Shown here: positions 46,468 through 55,418 of the stretch, one piece after another | Layout: every line of letters begins with the position of its first letter | Numbering within the stretch: the first letter of the stretch is position 1 | Source: Pseudoxanthomonas spadix | Lineage (GTDB): Bacteria; Pseudomonadota; Gammaproteobacteria; Xanthomonadales; Xanthomonadaceae | Length of the DNA: 64,000 bases | Assembly: GCF_003703395.1 (NCBI RefSeq) | Contig: NZ_RDQN01000008.1 | Location: forward strand, 90,180-154,179 | Direction: 5' to 3' | Position numbers and translations under genes: made by a program | The notes under the pieces: generated by a model | What the model was told of the DNA's origin: nothing | The model's database searches: none | The model's input: only the letters and a program-made list of their open reading frames with translations

Positions 46468-47544
46468 ATGGCTCAACCCAACGAATCCGCGCTCCATTAT
46501 CCCCTTGGCGACACCCTGCCGGCATCGGCCGAAACCCTGGAGCTTGCGCCAGGGGTCAGGTGGATCCGCATGACCCTGCCCTTTGCCCTGGATCACATCA
46601 ATCTCTGGTTGCTGCGTGATCGTCAGGAAGATGCGTACGGCAAGCTCGTCGAGGGCTGGACCGTGGTGGACTGCTGCGTCAACCGCGACCAAGCACGAGC
46701 TCAGTGGGAGGCGATCTTCTCGACCCAGCTCGAAGGCCTTCCGGTACTGCGCGTCATCGTCACCCACATGCATCCCGACCATATCGGCCTGGCCGGCTGG
46801 CTCTGCCAGCACTGGAAGGCGCCGTTGTGGATCAGCGCCACCGACTACAACTTCGCCCGCGTGGCCATGCAGGGCCGGGAAGGCTTCGGCGATGAAGCCG
46901 ATGCGGACTTCTACAGCCTGCACGGGCAACACGACCAGACCTTCCTCAACCACGTGCGTGGCCGCGGCAGCTATTATTCTTCGCTGGTCGCCAGCATCCC
47001 CGGGACCTACCACCGCATCCTCGACGGGACGGTGATCACCATCAACGGCCGCAGCTGGCACTGCATCGCAGGCTATGGCCACGCCCCCGAGCACATGGCC
47101 CTGCACTGCCCCGAGCTTGGCGTGCTGATCAGCGGCGACATGGTCCTGCCCCGCATCTCCACCAACGTCAGCGTCCACGCCTCCGAGCCCGAAGCCAATC
47201 CGCTGCAGCTGTTCCTGGATTCGCTGCAGCGCTACTTCGCCCTGCCGCAGGACACCTACGTGCTGCCCTCGCACGGCAAGCCCTTCACCGGCCTGCACCA
47301 GCGCGTCCAGCAACTGCTTGACCACCACCAGGAACGCCTGGACGACATCATGCAGGCCGTGCAGACCCGGGTCCTGAGCGCGGCGGACATCCTGCCGATC
47401 CTGTTCAAGCGCCAGCTCGACCCCCACCAGATGACCTTTGCCATGGGCGAAGCGCTGGCCCACCTGCACTACCTCTGGTACAGCCGGCAACTGCAGCGCA
47501 GGCGCGATGACCAGGGTGTGCTGCGCTTTGGGCTGCCCGGCTGA
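46468..47544 (+). CDS. Metallo-beta-lactamase fold hydrolase
   Basis: A 358-residue MBL-superfamily protein. The zinc motif HMHPDH is at residues 100-105 (HxHxDH), followed by GYGHAPEH (third His), SGDMVLPR (bridging Asp) and LPSHGKPF (last His). A C-terminal helical extension (about 280-345) is of the type found in thioester- or lactone-hydrolysing subfamilies such as the glyoxalase II-like group; the substrate is unknown. The ATG at 46468 is 25 bases after the right end of the transposase array, so its original upstream region may have been displaced. It converges with the acyl-CoA ligase gene. Confidence 0.9.
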   Translation: MAQPNESALHYPLGDTLPASAETLELAPGVRWIRMTLPFALDHINLWLLRDRQEDAYGKLVEGWTVVDCCVNRDQARAQWEAIFSTQLEGLPVLRVIVTHMHPDHIGLAGWLCQHWKAPLWISATDYNFARVAMQGREGFGDEADADFYSLHGQHDQTFLNHVRGRGSYYSSLVASIPGTYHRILDGTVITINGRSWHCIAGYGHAPEHMALHCPELGVLISGDMVLPRISTNVSVHASEPEANPLQLFLDSLQRYFALPQDTYVLPSHGKPFTGLHQRVQQLLDHHQERLDDIMQAVQTRVLSAADILPILFKRQLDPHQMTFAMGEALAHLHYLWYSRQLQRRRDDQGVLRFGLPG

Positions 47545-47573
47545 CGGGGTAGACGTTCGGGGCGGATGACAAG

Positions 47574-47598
47574 AAAGGGCACCTTGAGGGTGCCCTTT
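47574..47598. terminator. Bidirectional terminator between convergent genes
   Basis: AAAGGGCACC/GGTGCCCTTT forms a 10-bp stem with a 5-base loop between the MBL hydrolase and acyl-CoA ligase genes, which converge. Short T-runs occur on both strands. Confidence 0.82.
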
Positions 47599-47620
47599 AC
47601 AGCCCGGTCAACACCGTGTT

Positions 47621-49252
47621 TCAGGCGGTCGGCAGCTTGTGATCGGCGAACATCTGGCGCAGCTTGAGCTTGTAGAGCTTGCCGGTGGCGGTGTGCGGCA
47701 ACTCATCGACGAAGACCACGTCATCGGGCGTCTGCCAGTTGGGGATCTTGCCCTTGAAGAAGGCCAGCAACTCCTCGCGGGTCACCTTTGCCCCGGGCTT
47801 CTTGACCACCACCATCAGCGGCCGCTCGTCCCACTTGGGATGGTGCGCGGCAATCGCGGCGGCCTGTTGCACCGCCGGGTGTGCCATCAGCACGTTCTCC
47901 AGCTCGATCGAGCTGATCCACTCACCCCCGGACTTGATCACGTCCTTGGAGCGGTCGACCACCTGCATGTAGCCATCGGCATCGATGGTGGCCACGTCCC
48001 CGGTGGGGAACCAGCCCTGGTGCAGCGGCGACTTGTCGACGTTGAAGTAGCTGTCGATGACCCAGTGGCCACGCACCTCCAGATCACCCGAGGCAATGCC
48101 GTTCCAGGGCTGCGGGTCGCCTTCGGCGTCGACGATGCGCATGTCGACGCCGAACACCGCCCGGCCCTGCTTCTCCAGGATCTTCTGCCCGGCTTCCAGC
48201 GGCAGGTTGGCGTGCTTGCCCTTGAGGCGGCAGATCGTGCCAATCGGCGACAGTTCGGTCATGCCCCAGGCGTGGACCACCTCGACGTTGTAGTCATTCT
48301 CGAAGGTGCGCAGCATGGACGGCGGGCAGGCTGAGCCGCCGATGATCGTGGTCCTGAAGGAGCTGAACCTGAGGTTGTTGGCCTGCACGTGGTTGAGCAG
48401 CCCCTGCCAGATCGTGGGCACGCCCGCCGATATGGTGACCTGCTCCTGCTCCATCAGCTCGTAGAGCGAAGGCCCATCGAGGTGATGGCCCGGCATTACC
48501 AGCTTGCAACCGACCAGGGCAGCCGAGTACGGCACGCCCCAGGCGTTGACGTGGAACATCGGCACCACCGGCAGCATGGTGTCGGTGGCCTTCAGGCACA
48601 TCGAATCCGGCAGCGCCGAGGCATAGGCGTGCAGCACCGTCGAGCGGTGCGAATAGACCGCGCCCTTGGGATTGCCGGTCGTGCCGGAGGTGTAGCAAAT
48701 GCTGGCCGCGGTGTTCTCGTCAAACGTGGGCCAGGTGTAGTGGCCGTCTTCGGCTTCGATCAGCTCTTCGTAGCAGAGCAGGTTGTCCAGGACATGCTCG
48801 CGCGGCATGTTGTCGCGACCGCACATGAGCACCACATGCTTGAGCGCAGGCAGGGTGGGAGCCAGCTTCTCGACCAAGGGCAGAATGTTGAGGTCCACGA
48901 ACAGGATCTTGTCCTGGGCATCGTTGATGATCCACGCCACCTGCTGCGGAAACAGGCGCGGGTTGATGGTGTGGCAGACCAGCTCCGAGCCGGAGACCGC
49001 GTAGTAGATCTCCAGGTGGCGGTAGCCGTTCCAGGCCAGGGTGCCGACGCGGTCGCCGGGCTCGCAGCCCAGCCGCTGGAGCGCCTGGGCCAGCTTGCGC
49101 GAGCGCAGTTCCACCTCGGCCCAGCTGGTGCGGTGCATGTCCCCCTCGACCCGCTTGGACACGATCTCGGTATCCCCGTGATGCCGCGCTGCATGGATGA
49201 GCAGCGAAGAAATCGACAGGGGCATCTGCATCATCTGACCCATCAGGCTCAT
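47621..49252 (-). CDS. Medium/long-chain fatty-acid-CoA ligase (AlkK-like)
   Basis: A 543-residue acyl-AMP-forming ligase activating fatty acids to CoA esters. The P-loop is YTSGTTGNPKGAVYSHRSTVLHAYA; other landmarks are VVPMFHVNAWGVPYSAALVG, HAWGMTELSPIGT, GWFPTGDVATIDADGYMQVVDRSKDVIKSGGEWISSIELE and the catalytic lysine in PHTATGKLYKLKLR. The N-terminus SSLLIHAARHHGDTEIVS and the overall colinearity resemble Pseudomonas AlkK, a medium-chain enzyme, more than FadD. GGAGGTGGTTC precedes the ATG at 49252, so the longer upstream frame is not used. Confidence 0.93.
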   Translation of the reverse strand: MSLMGQMMQMPLSISSLLIHAARHHGDTEIVSKRVEGDMHRTSWAEVELRSRKLAQALQRLGCEPGDRVGTLAWNGYRHLEIYYAVSGSELVCHTINPRLFPQQVAWIINDAQDKILFVDLNILPLVEKLAPTLPALKHVVLMCGRDNMPREHVLDNLLCYEELIEAEDGHYTWPTFDENTAASICYTSGTTGNPKGAVYSHRSTVLHAYASALPDSMCLKATDTMLPVVPMFHVNAWGVPYSAALVGCKLVMPGHHLDGPSLYELMEQEQVTISAGVPTIWQGLLNHVQANNLRFSSFRTTIIGGSACPPSMLRTFENDYNVEVVHAWGMTELSPIGTICRLKGKHANLPLEAGQKILEKQGRAVFGVDMRIVDAEGDPQPWNGIASGDLEVRGHWVIDSYFNVDKSPLHQGWFPTGDVATIDADGYMQVVDRSKDVIKSGGEWISSIELENVLMAHPAVQQAAAIAAHHPKWDERPLMVVVKKPGAKVTREELLAFFKGKIPNWQTPDDVVFVDELPHTATGKLYKLKLRQMFADHKLPTA

Positions 49253-49561
49253 GAACCACCTCCGGAAATTAGCGCAGGACAAAGGCTCTGGACGCGCCGA
49301 GCTTTTGAAAAATGAAAATCCGCACAATCATAGACCCGATTACCGGGGCCACGCCGTTCCAGGGCCCTGCGGCAGGGGCGATGGATGGAACATCCGCGCC
49401 ATGCGGCGGTGCGGCACAGGTCGAGCCCGACGGGTTCAGGGGCGCTTTGGCCCCGTGGCGTGCCGCGCCGCACCGCTGCGTTCCGCGCCCTGCGCGCAGA
49501 CGCCTGCAGACCCATCCGGTACGATGCCGGCCCTGTTCTGCGCCCGGACAAGGCTGCGCCC
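49253..49561 (+). other. Divergent region between acyl-CoA ligase and folE
   Basis: About 310 bases that must hold promoters for both genes. AT-rich stretches occur near 49301-49320 (GCTTTTGAAAAATGAAAATC). I see no operator, no RNA structure and no credible gene. Confidence 0.4.
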
Positions 49562-50167
49562 ATGAGCGATTCCGACAACACCCGCGGCGGCGTCAGCCGC
49601 GACCAGGCCGAGGACGCGGTGCGCACCCTGCTGCGCTGGGCCGGCGAGGACCCGGCCCGCGAAGGCCTGCTCGATACGCCCAAGCGGGTGGCCAAGGCCT
49701 ATGGCGACTGGTTCAGTGGCTACCGCAGTGACCCGCATGAGTACCTGGCCCGGACCTTCGAGGAGGTGGCCGGCTACGACGAGCTGATCGTGCTGCGCGA
49801 CATCGAGTATGAAAGCCATTGCGAGCATCACATGGCGCCGATCATCGGCAGGGTCCACGTCGGCTATCTGCCCAACGGCAAGGTGGTGGGCATCAGCAAG
49901 TTGGCGCGCGTGGTGGACGCCTACGCCCGCCGCTTCCAGGTCCAGGAAAAGATGACCGCGCAGATCGCCCAGTGCATCCAGGACGTGCTGGCCCCGTGCG
50001 GAGTCGGCGTGGTGGTCGAAGGCGCGCACGAGTGCATGACCACCCGCGGTGTGCACAAGCGCGGGGTCAGCATGGTCACCTCCAAGATGCTGGGTCAGTT
50101 CCGCAAGGACGCGCGCACCCGCGCCGAGTTCCTGCGCTTCATCGAAGTCGGCAGCGCCAGGCGCTGA
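49562..50167 (+). CDS. folE: GTP cyclohydrolase I (type IA)
   Basis: FolE opens the ring of GTP to make dihydroneopterin triphosphate, the first step of folate and pterin synthesis. The 201-residue protein has the zinc and substrate motifs [22 protein letters not shown] (Cys and His ligands), [21 protein letters not shown] and [22 protein letters not shown] with the second zinc Cys. This is the zinc-dependent IA class, not the metal-promiscuous FolE2. The gene is monocistronic; the manganese riboswitch region of mntP follows. Confidence 0.96.
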   Translation: MSDSDNTRGGVSRDQAEDAVRTLLRWAGEDPAREGLLDTPKRVAKAYGDWFSGYRSDPHEYLARTFEEVAGYDELIVLRDIEYESHCEHHMAPIIGRVHVGYLPNGKVVGISKLARVVDAYARRFQVQEKMTAQIAQCIQDVLAPCGVGVVVEGAHECMTTRGVHKRGVSMVTSKMLGQFRKDARTRAEFLRFIEVGSARR

Positions 50168-50406
50168 CGGCGTTGTCATCCGGCCCCGGGCGAGCGCGCG
50201 GCTGCCCGCGGTCCGGACAGTTCGCCATGAATCCAGGTGATGTCCACGCGATACGCCGGTTGCGCGTCTTCTGCTGGCTGACCGCGTTGCCGATCGCCGC
50301 CACCGATGCGCACGCGCCGCTGGCGCGCGAGCTGCCCGAGCGCACGCCGGTGATGCCTTCGCACCTGCGGTTTGCGGTGGTCCAGCACGCGCCGCGCGTG
50401 CCTGTG

Positions 50407-50412
50407 TATACT
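50407..50412 (+). promoter_or_regulatory. Candidate -10 element for the mntP riboswitch transcript
   Basis: TATACT lies about 30 bases upstream of the riboswitch core. No good -35 is seen 17 bases before it, so the assignment is tentative. Confidence 0.45.
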
Positions 50413-50439
50413 GCGCGCCCCGTCCGGCGATGCCCGGTG

Positions 50440-50565
50440 GGGAACCTCCTTGGGGAGTAGCCGGCTCTTCCGCGCAGCGGAGCGAGCGTCGCCGTCAACA
50501 TACTTGGCCTGAACCGGCCATGGCGGTTGCAACCAGTCTGGTTGGCGAGACCAACGAGCAGCCCA
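50440..50565 (+). ncRNA. yybP-ykoY (manganese) riboswitch upstream of mntP
   Basis: The two conserved arms of this class are present in the right order: CTTGGGGAGTAGCCGG at 50449-50464 with GTCAACATAC at 50494-50503 (first conserved internal loop) and GGTTGGCGAGACCAACG at 50540-50556 (the GCGAGACC segment on the 3' side). GCGGTTGCAACC and GGTTGGC-GACCAACG helices are visible. This class binds Mn2+ in a pocket between two helical legs and typically controls MntP exporters; an orthologue from Xanthomonas oryzae has been a model for it. About 70 bases separate the aptamer from the mntP start, room for an expression platform. Confidence 0.92.
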
Positions 50566-50633
50566 GCACGGCTGATGGCCGGCGTGCGGGCCGTTCGTTT
50601 CGTCCGCGTTACCGGCCTGGTGATCCCATTCCA

Positions 50634-51215
50634 ATGAATCCGATTTCCATCCTCCTGCTCGGCCTGGCCATGTCCACCGATGCGTTCGCCGCTGCGCTTG
50701 GCAAGGGCGCAGCCATGACCAGGCCCACCCTGCTGCAGGCGCTGCGCGTGGGCCTGATCTTCGGCGTGGTTGAAGCGATCACCCCGGTGATCGGCTGGCT
50801 GATCGGCTCGGCCGCCTCCCGCTACGTCCAGGCCTGGGACCACTGGATCGCCTTCGTCCTGCTGGGTGCGCTGGGCCTGCACATGATCTGGAAGGGGCTG
50901 ACCGACAACGACGAAACCGGGGACAGCGCCGGTCATGGCAACGGCAACGTCTTCACCCTGGCCCTGACCGGCCTGGCCACCAGCATCGATGCGATGGCCG
51001 CGGGCGTGGGCCTGGCCTTCGTGCAGGTGCCGATCCTGGTGGTCGCCGGCGTCATCGGCAGCTGCACCTTCGTGATGGTGACCCTGGGCGTGCTGGCCGG
51101 CCGCGCGCTGGGCGCGGTGATCGGACGCCGTGCCGAGCTGGTGGGTGGGGCGATCCTGATCCTGGTCGGCGTGGCGATCCTGTACGAGCACATCGGCGGC
51201 GCGGCCGGCGGTTGA
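50634..51215 (+). CDS. mntP: Manganese efflux pump MntP
   Basis: A 193-residue inner-membrane protein with six predicted helices arranged as an inverted repeat: [18 protein letters not shown] near residue 10 and [18 protein letters not shown] near residue 115 each carry the conserved Asp needed for Mn2+ export. This matches the DUF204 MntP/YebN family in length and motif. ATG at 50634 is the first start after the riboswitch; earlier in-frame starts would overlap the aptamer. The ychJ-like gene begins one base after its stop. Confidence 0.95.
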   Translation: MNPISILLLGLAMSTDAFAAALGKGAAMTRPTLLQALRVGLIFGVVEAITPVIGWLIGSAASRYVQAWDHWIAFVLLGALGLHMIWKGLTDNDETGDSAGHGNGNVFTLALTGLATSIDAMAAGVGLAFVQVPILVVAGVIGSCTFVMVTLGVLAGRALGAVIGRRAELVGGAILILVGVAILYEHIGGAAGG

Positions 51216-51216
51216 T

Positions 51217-51612
51217 GTGACGGCCCTGCCCAAAGCCTGCCCTTGCGACAGCGGCGCGCCCTACGCGCGCTGCTGCGGCCCGTTGCATGCCGGCGCGCCC
51301 GCGGCCGATGCCAGGGCGCTGATGCGTTCGCGCTACAGCGCCTACGTGCTGGGCGATGCAGATTATCTGCTGGCCAGCTGGCACCCCACCACGCGCCCGG
51401 CGGCGCTGTCGCTGGCCGATGCGCCGGGCAGGCGCACGGTGTGGCTGGGGCTGAAGGTCCAGGCGCATGCGTCGACCGGCCCGGACACGGCCGAAGTCAG
51501 CTTCACCGCGCGCCTGCGCGTGGGCGGTGGCTCGGCCCGGCGCCTGCACGAGCGCAGCCGTTTCGTGCGCGAGGACGGGCACTGGTTCTATGTGGATGGT
51601 GATGTGAGCTGA
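51217..51612 (+). CDS. YchJ/UPF0225 family SEC-C motif protein
   Basis: A 131-residue protein of the YchJ family. The N-terminus has the zinc-binding SEC-C motif [17 protein letters not shown] (Cys-x-Cys...Cys-Cys/His), followed by the [25 protein letters not shown] core and a beta-rich NTF2-like half ([11 protein letters not shown]...[16 protein letters not shown]). The function of the family is unknown. GTG at 51217 starts one base after the mntP stop; the pair is probably one Mn-regulated transcript. Confidence 0.87.
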   Translation: MTALPKACPCDSGAPYARCCGPLHAGAPAADARALMRSRYSAYVLGDADYLLASWHPTTRPAALSLADAPGRRTVWLGLKVQAHASTGPDTAEVSFTARLRVGGGSARRLHERSRFVREDGHWFYVDGDVS

Positions 51613-51769
51613 GCGCCAGCATTGCACGTGCCGATGCCGTGAAGGCTGCAACAGCCGTGCGCAATGCTGCGTTGCAGGCCGCTTCCCGCGGTTGGCGTCT
51701 AGCATTTGCACCATGCCGCGCAGCGCGCGTGGCGAGCCTGATCGTTCAACCCCCACCGGAGTCTTCCCC

Positions 51770-52855
51770 ATGTCCCATGCCCATGGCTATGCCGCCCAAT
51801 CCGCCCACAGCCCGCTGGCGCCGTTTTCGTTCGAACGCCGCGCACCCGGCCCGCACGATGTGCGGATCGACATCCTGTACTGCGGGGTCTGTCACTCCGA
51901 CCTGCACACCGCGCGCGACGAGTGGCACAACACCCGCTATCCGTCCGTACCCGGCCACGAGATCGTCGGCCGGGTCACCGCCGTCGGCAGCGACGTCAGG
52001 AACTTCAAGGTCGGCGACCTGGCCGGCGTGGGCTGCATCGTCGACAGCTGCCGCAGCTGCCCGTCCTGCCAGGCCGGCGAGGAGCAGTACTGCGATGCCG
52101 GCTTTACCGGCACCTACAACGGCCCGATGTTCGGCGGCGGCGAGAACACCTACGGCGGCTATTCGGACCACGTGGTGGTCGATGAGAAGTACGTGCTGCG
52201 GGTAAGCCACGACACCGACAACCCCGGATCAAGTCCGGAGCAGACTCTGGCCGCCGTGGCACCGCTGCTGTGCGCCGGCATCACCGTGTATTCGCCGATG
52301 GCGCACTGGAAGGTCGGTTCCGGCCAGTCGGTGGGCGTGGTTGGCCTGGGCGGCCTGGGCCACATGGCGGTCAAGATCGCCAAGGCCATGGGCGCGCACG
52401 TGGTGCTGTTCACCACCTCGGAGAGCAAGCGCGAGGACGGCAAGCGCCTGGGCGCCGACGAAGTGGTGATCTCCAAGGACGCCAAGCAGATGGAGGCGCA
52501 GGGCAGCAAGCTGGACTTCATCATCAACACCGTGGCCGCCTCGCACAACCTGGATCCGTTCCTCAATGCGCTCAAGCGCGATGGCGCGATGGTGCTGGTC
52601 GGTGCACCCGAGCATCCGCATCCCACGCCCACCGTGTTCAACCTGATCATGCGCCGGCGCACCATCGCCGGCTCGCTGATCGGCGGTATCGCCCAGACCC
52701 AGGAGATGCTGGATTTCTGCGCAAAACACGGGATCGTGGCGGACATCGAGATGATCGCCCCGGCGCAGATCAACCAGGCCTACGAGCGCATGCTCAAGGG
52801 CGATGTCAAGTACCGCTTCGTGATGGACCTGGCCAAGCTGGACAAGGCCGCGTAA
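51770..52855 (+). CDS. Zinc-dependent NAD(P) alcohol dehydrogenase (YahK/cinnamyl alcohol type)
   Basis: A 361-residue medium-chain dehydrogenase. Catalytic zinc ligands are in CGVCHSD (Cys41) and VPGHEIVGRV, structural zinc cysteines in CRSCPSCQAGEEQYC, and the coenzyme Rossmann motif GVVGLGGLGHMAVKIAKAMG is near residue 185. The pattern CVSTSEPGSS-type specificity loops and overall length fit the YahK/Adh aldehyde-reducing group, which reduces many aldehydes with NADPH. Start ATG follows a weak ribosome site; upstream in-frame starts add no conserved sequence. A terminator separates it from the next gene. Confidence 0.9.
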   Translation: MSHAHGYAAQSAHSPLAPFSFERRAPGPHDVRIDILYCGVCHSDLHTARDEWHNTRYPSVPGHEIVGRVTAVGSDVRNFKVGDLAGVGCIVDSCRSCPSCQAGEEQYCDAGFTGTYNGPMFGGGENTYGGYSDHVVVDEKYVLRVSHDTDNPGSSPEQTLAAVAPLLCAGITVYSPMAHWKVGSGQSVGVVGLGGLGHMAVKIAKAMGAHVVLFTTSESKREDGKRLGADEVVISKDAKQMEAQGSKLDFIINTVAASHNLDPFLNALKRDGAMVLVGAPEHPHPTPTVFNLIMRRRTIAGSLIGGIAQTQEMLDFCAKHGIVADIEMIAPAQINQAYERMLKGDVKYRFVMDLAKLDKAA

Positions 52856-52876
52856 GCCTGCGCCAGGCAAGCCTGG

Positions 52877-52910
52877 AACCGGCGGGCGGCTACACTGGCC
52901 GCCGGTTTTT
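52877..52910 (+). terminator. Intrinsic terminator after the alcohol dehydrogenase gene
   Basis: AACCGGCGG at 52877-52885 pairs with CCGCCGGTT at 52899-52907 over a 13-base loop and runs into TTTTT. It ends 13 bases before the next start codon. Confidence 0.85.
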
Positions 52911-52923
52911 CATCCGTGATGCC

Positions 52924-53784
52924 ATGGCCCACACGCTGACCGAATCCACGCTGCATGGCCTGCCTGTGCTGCGGATCGAAACGCCGCTGTGCACTGCTGC
53001 GCTGTCGCTGCACGGCGGCCAGCTGCTCTCGTTCGTGCCGGCCGGTGCCGGTGAGGTGTTGTGGGTCTCGCCGCTGGCCACCGGCGCGCCGGCGGCGATC
53101 CGTGGCGGCGTGCCGGTGTGCTGGCCGTATTTCGGCAGGGAAAACCAGCCGAGCAACGTGCCGCAGCATGGCTTCGCCCGCAACACGCGCTGGACGCTGG
53201 AAGCACCGCGCGAGGACGCAGATGGCAACCTGCATCTGGGCCTGTCGCTGCCCGGGCACCCCGGCACGCCACTGCGCCTGCGCCAGATCCTGATCCTGGG
53301 CACCGGCCTGCAGCAGGCGCTGATCACGCACAACCCGTCAGAGCGCACGCTGTCCCTCACCCAGGCCTTGCACAGCTACTTCGCCGTGGGCGATGCCCGG
53401 CAGGTGCATATCGAAGGCCTGGACGGGCTGGACTACGACGACAAATACAGCGGCCAGACCCTGACCCAGCGCGGCCACTGGCACCTGTCCGATCCGCGCG
53501 ATCCCGGCCGCAGCGACCGCATCTACCATGCGGCCGGCGGCCACTATGTCCTGCACGATCCAGTGCTGGACCGGCGCCTGCGCATCACCACCACCGGCAG
53601 CCATGCCGTGGTGGTGTGGAATCCCGGCCAGGCCGGTGCCCAGGCACTGGCCGATGTCGCCGATGCGCACTGGCCGGCCTTCGTCTGCGTGGAAGCGGCC
53701 AACGCCGCGCGCGATGTCGTCCGCCTGGCGCCAGGTGCCAGCCACACCCTGGCGCAGGCGGTGGAAGTGCTGCCCGCGGCCTGA
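52924..53784 (+). CDS. D-hexose-6-phosphate mutarotase (YeaD family)
   Basis: A 286-residue galactose-mutarotase-fold enzyme of the YeaD/glucose-6-phosphate 1-epimerase family. Family landmarks are GGQLLSFVPAG, GGVPVCWPYFG (substrate phosphate site), HGFARNTRW (catalytic His), ALHSYFAVGDARQVHIEGLDGLDYDDKYSG and VVVWNPG (with the conserved WNPW-like motif) and FVCVEAANA (catalytic Glu). It interconverts alpha and beta anomers of hexose 6-phosphates. The nearby terminator implies its own promoter or read-through. Confidence 0.9.
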   Translation: MAHTLTESTLHGLPVLRIETPLCTAALSLHGGQLLSFVPAGAGEVLWVSPLATGAPAAIRGGVPVCWPYFGRENQPSNVPQHGFARNTRWTLEAPREDADGNLHLGLSLPGHPGTPLRLRQILILGTGLQQALITHNPSERTLSLTQALHSYFAVGDARQVHIEGLDGLDYDDKYSGQTLTQRGHWHLSDPRDPGRSDRIYHAAGGHYVLHDPVLDRRLRITTTGSHAVVVWNPGQAGAQALADVADAHWPAFVCVEAANAARDVVRLAPGASHTLAQAVEVLPAA

Positions 53785-53874
53785 ATGCGCAGCGCTTGGC
53801 CAGCAGCGCAGCAGCTTGGACGCCACTGTCCCGCGCGCGGCGTGCGCAGGGCCAAGCGCGTGTCCGGTGCGCCA

Positions 53875-54504
53875 CTACAGGCGCGCGTAGGCGAAATGGC
53901 CGAGTTGGACGAGCTTGTCCAGTGAGGCATCGCGCTGCTGTTCGTCCAGGGCGTCGGTGAGAAACACCAGGGTCTGGCCGTTGCGCGCGATGGACAGCAC
54001 CGCGATGTCCGAGAGCAAACCGGCCGACGGATCGCGCGCCTCGACCACTGCCGTGGCGTAGTTGCCCAGGTCCCTCGGCGACACCATCCGCACGCGCTGC
54101 GCCGCACCCGGGGACTTGGGGTCGATGAAGCCGGCCACCAGGTCGCGGACCTCGTCCTGCGGGGTATGGCCCTTGGAGGCCCATTGCTGCACCAGCAGCC
54201 GGCCGAAGTCGCCGTTCCACTCGCAGGTGGAGATGCCGAAGGCGGCGTGGTGCTCCGGTGCGCGAGTGACCTCACCGGGGAACACCTGGCGCAGCTCGTC
54301 CAGGCTGATCAGGTCGCAGGGAGTGGCCGCCCTGGGCGCGGTACCCGTGGCGGCCACGGTGTAAGACGGCGGCGTGCCGGCGGCCGGCGCCGTCGGCGGC
54401 GTCCGCTCGCAGGCGGCCAGCATGATCAGGACCAGCCCCAGCTGCCATCGCGGGCAGCAAACCGATGCGCGTGGGTGCGCATCTTGGGCACGAGGAAGGG
54501 GCAT
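53875..54504 (-). CDS. Lipoprotein of unknown function
   Basis: A 209-residue protein with a lipoprotein signal peptide of long n-region ending at the lipobox MLAAC (Cys32), a Pro/Ala/Thr-rich linker and a mature domain beginning PCDLISLDELRQVFPGEVTRAPEHHAAFGISTCEWNG. The paired cysteines in PCDLIS and ISTCEWN with W-N and the -LVAGFIDP pattern are reminiscent of DUF3558-like secreted domains; this is a tentative comparison. It converges with the mutarotase gene. Function unknown. Confidence 0.75.
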   Translation of the reverse strand: MPLPRAQDAHPRASVCCPRWQLGLVLIMLAACERTPPTAPAAGTPPSYTVAATGTAPRAATPCDLISLDELRQVFPGEVTRAPEHHAAFGISTCEWNGDFGRLLVQQWASKGHTPQDEVRDLVAGFIDPKSPGAAQRVRMVSPRDLGNYATAVVEARDPSAGLLSDIAVLSIARNGQTLVFLTDALDEQQRDASLDKLVQLGHFAYARL

Positions 54505-54667
54505 GGACGACCTGGGGACTGCTGGTGGGGGAAAGCCAGCTTCTGCCTAGGACCAACCCCGTTTGCGGCCAAAACAGGACACCGTGCACATTTTTCCCTT
54601 TTGAACCCCCCGCTCAGGCCGCCCGCCGCGGCAGCCTGCGCTAACTCATTGCGCCGCCAGCGCCAGC

Positions 54668-55102
54668 TCAGTCGCTTTCTGCGTTCAGCACCGAGCCGTC
54701 CTTCGGGCTCAGCTGGACTTCCACGTTCTTGCCGTCGCTGCGCTCGACCTTGGCTTTCCACAGGCCACCGTCGAAGTCGACGTCGTGCACCTTGGCATAG
54801 CCGGCCGCAACCAGCTTGGCCTTGATGTCGTTCTCGCTGAGGTTGGAGACCTGGGTATCGGTGAACACCTGGCCGCTGGCCGGATCCACGCGCACGTCGG
54901 TGCGGTTGCCGTCGGCGCTGGTGGCATCGGCTTGCCACATGCCGTCTTCGAAATCGATGTCGGCGATCCTGGTGTAGCCCTGCTCGGTCAGCAGCTGGCG
55001 GACCTGCGGCTCGGTCAGCCCTTTGGTTGGGGTGTCGGTGGCGCTGGCGGCGCCGGCCATGGCAAAGGCCAGCATCAGGGCTGTGGCGCGGAAGGTTCTC
55101 AT
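54668..55102 (-). CDS. Periplasmic protein with two PepSY-type domains
   Basis: A 144-residue exported protein: signal peptide (residues 1-22, cleavage after ASA), then two tandem repeats of about 60 residues, each LTEPQVRQLLTEQGYTRIADIDFEDGMWQADA-like and SENDIKAKLVAAGYAKVHDVDFDGGLWKAKV-like, followed by a VRVDP/VQLSP strand. These are PepSY/BesSPORE-like folds. Such proteins inhibit proteases or bind small ligands; a specific partner is not apparent. GGAGC lies 7 bases before the ATG. Confidence 0.85.
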   Translation of the reverse strand: MRTFRATALMLAFAMAGAASATDTPTKGLTEPQVRQLLTEQGYTRIADIDFEDGMWQADATSADGNRTDVRVDPASGQVFTDTQVSNLSENDIKAKLVAAGYAKVHDVDFDGGLWKAKVERSDGKNVEVQLSPKDGSVLNAESD

Positions 55103-55418
55103 GATCGTGCTCCGGTGATTGGACGGGCGACCACTGGGCCAGCCCAGCCGTCAACGGCAGGTCAGGATTTGCCTGCGCCTGGCTGAACAGGCGGCCTGGC
55201 GCACTGATTCGGCCGGAGGAAAGCCTTGCAGGCGAAGGCTTTCGCCGCCCTGGTCAGGTTTCTGAACAAACTGCCCTTGGCCAAGCCCCAGGTGCCCTGT
55301 TGCGGCCTTGCGCGCCCCTTCCAGGCAAGCCCCGTGCTGCCGAAGCCCACCCCGCGCCGGGCCGTGGCGGCGCCAGCCCTGGCCGCGCACGATGGTTGGT
55401 TCATTGGCGCGCGCGCTG

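Noticed and set aside
50227..50460. A 77-codon frame starting [15 protein letters not shown] upstream of mntP
   Set aside because: It ends inside the riboswitch core at the GGGGAGTAG element and has no recognisable features or good ribosome site.
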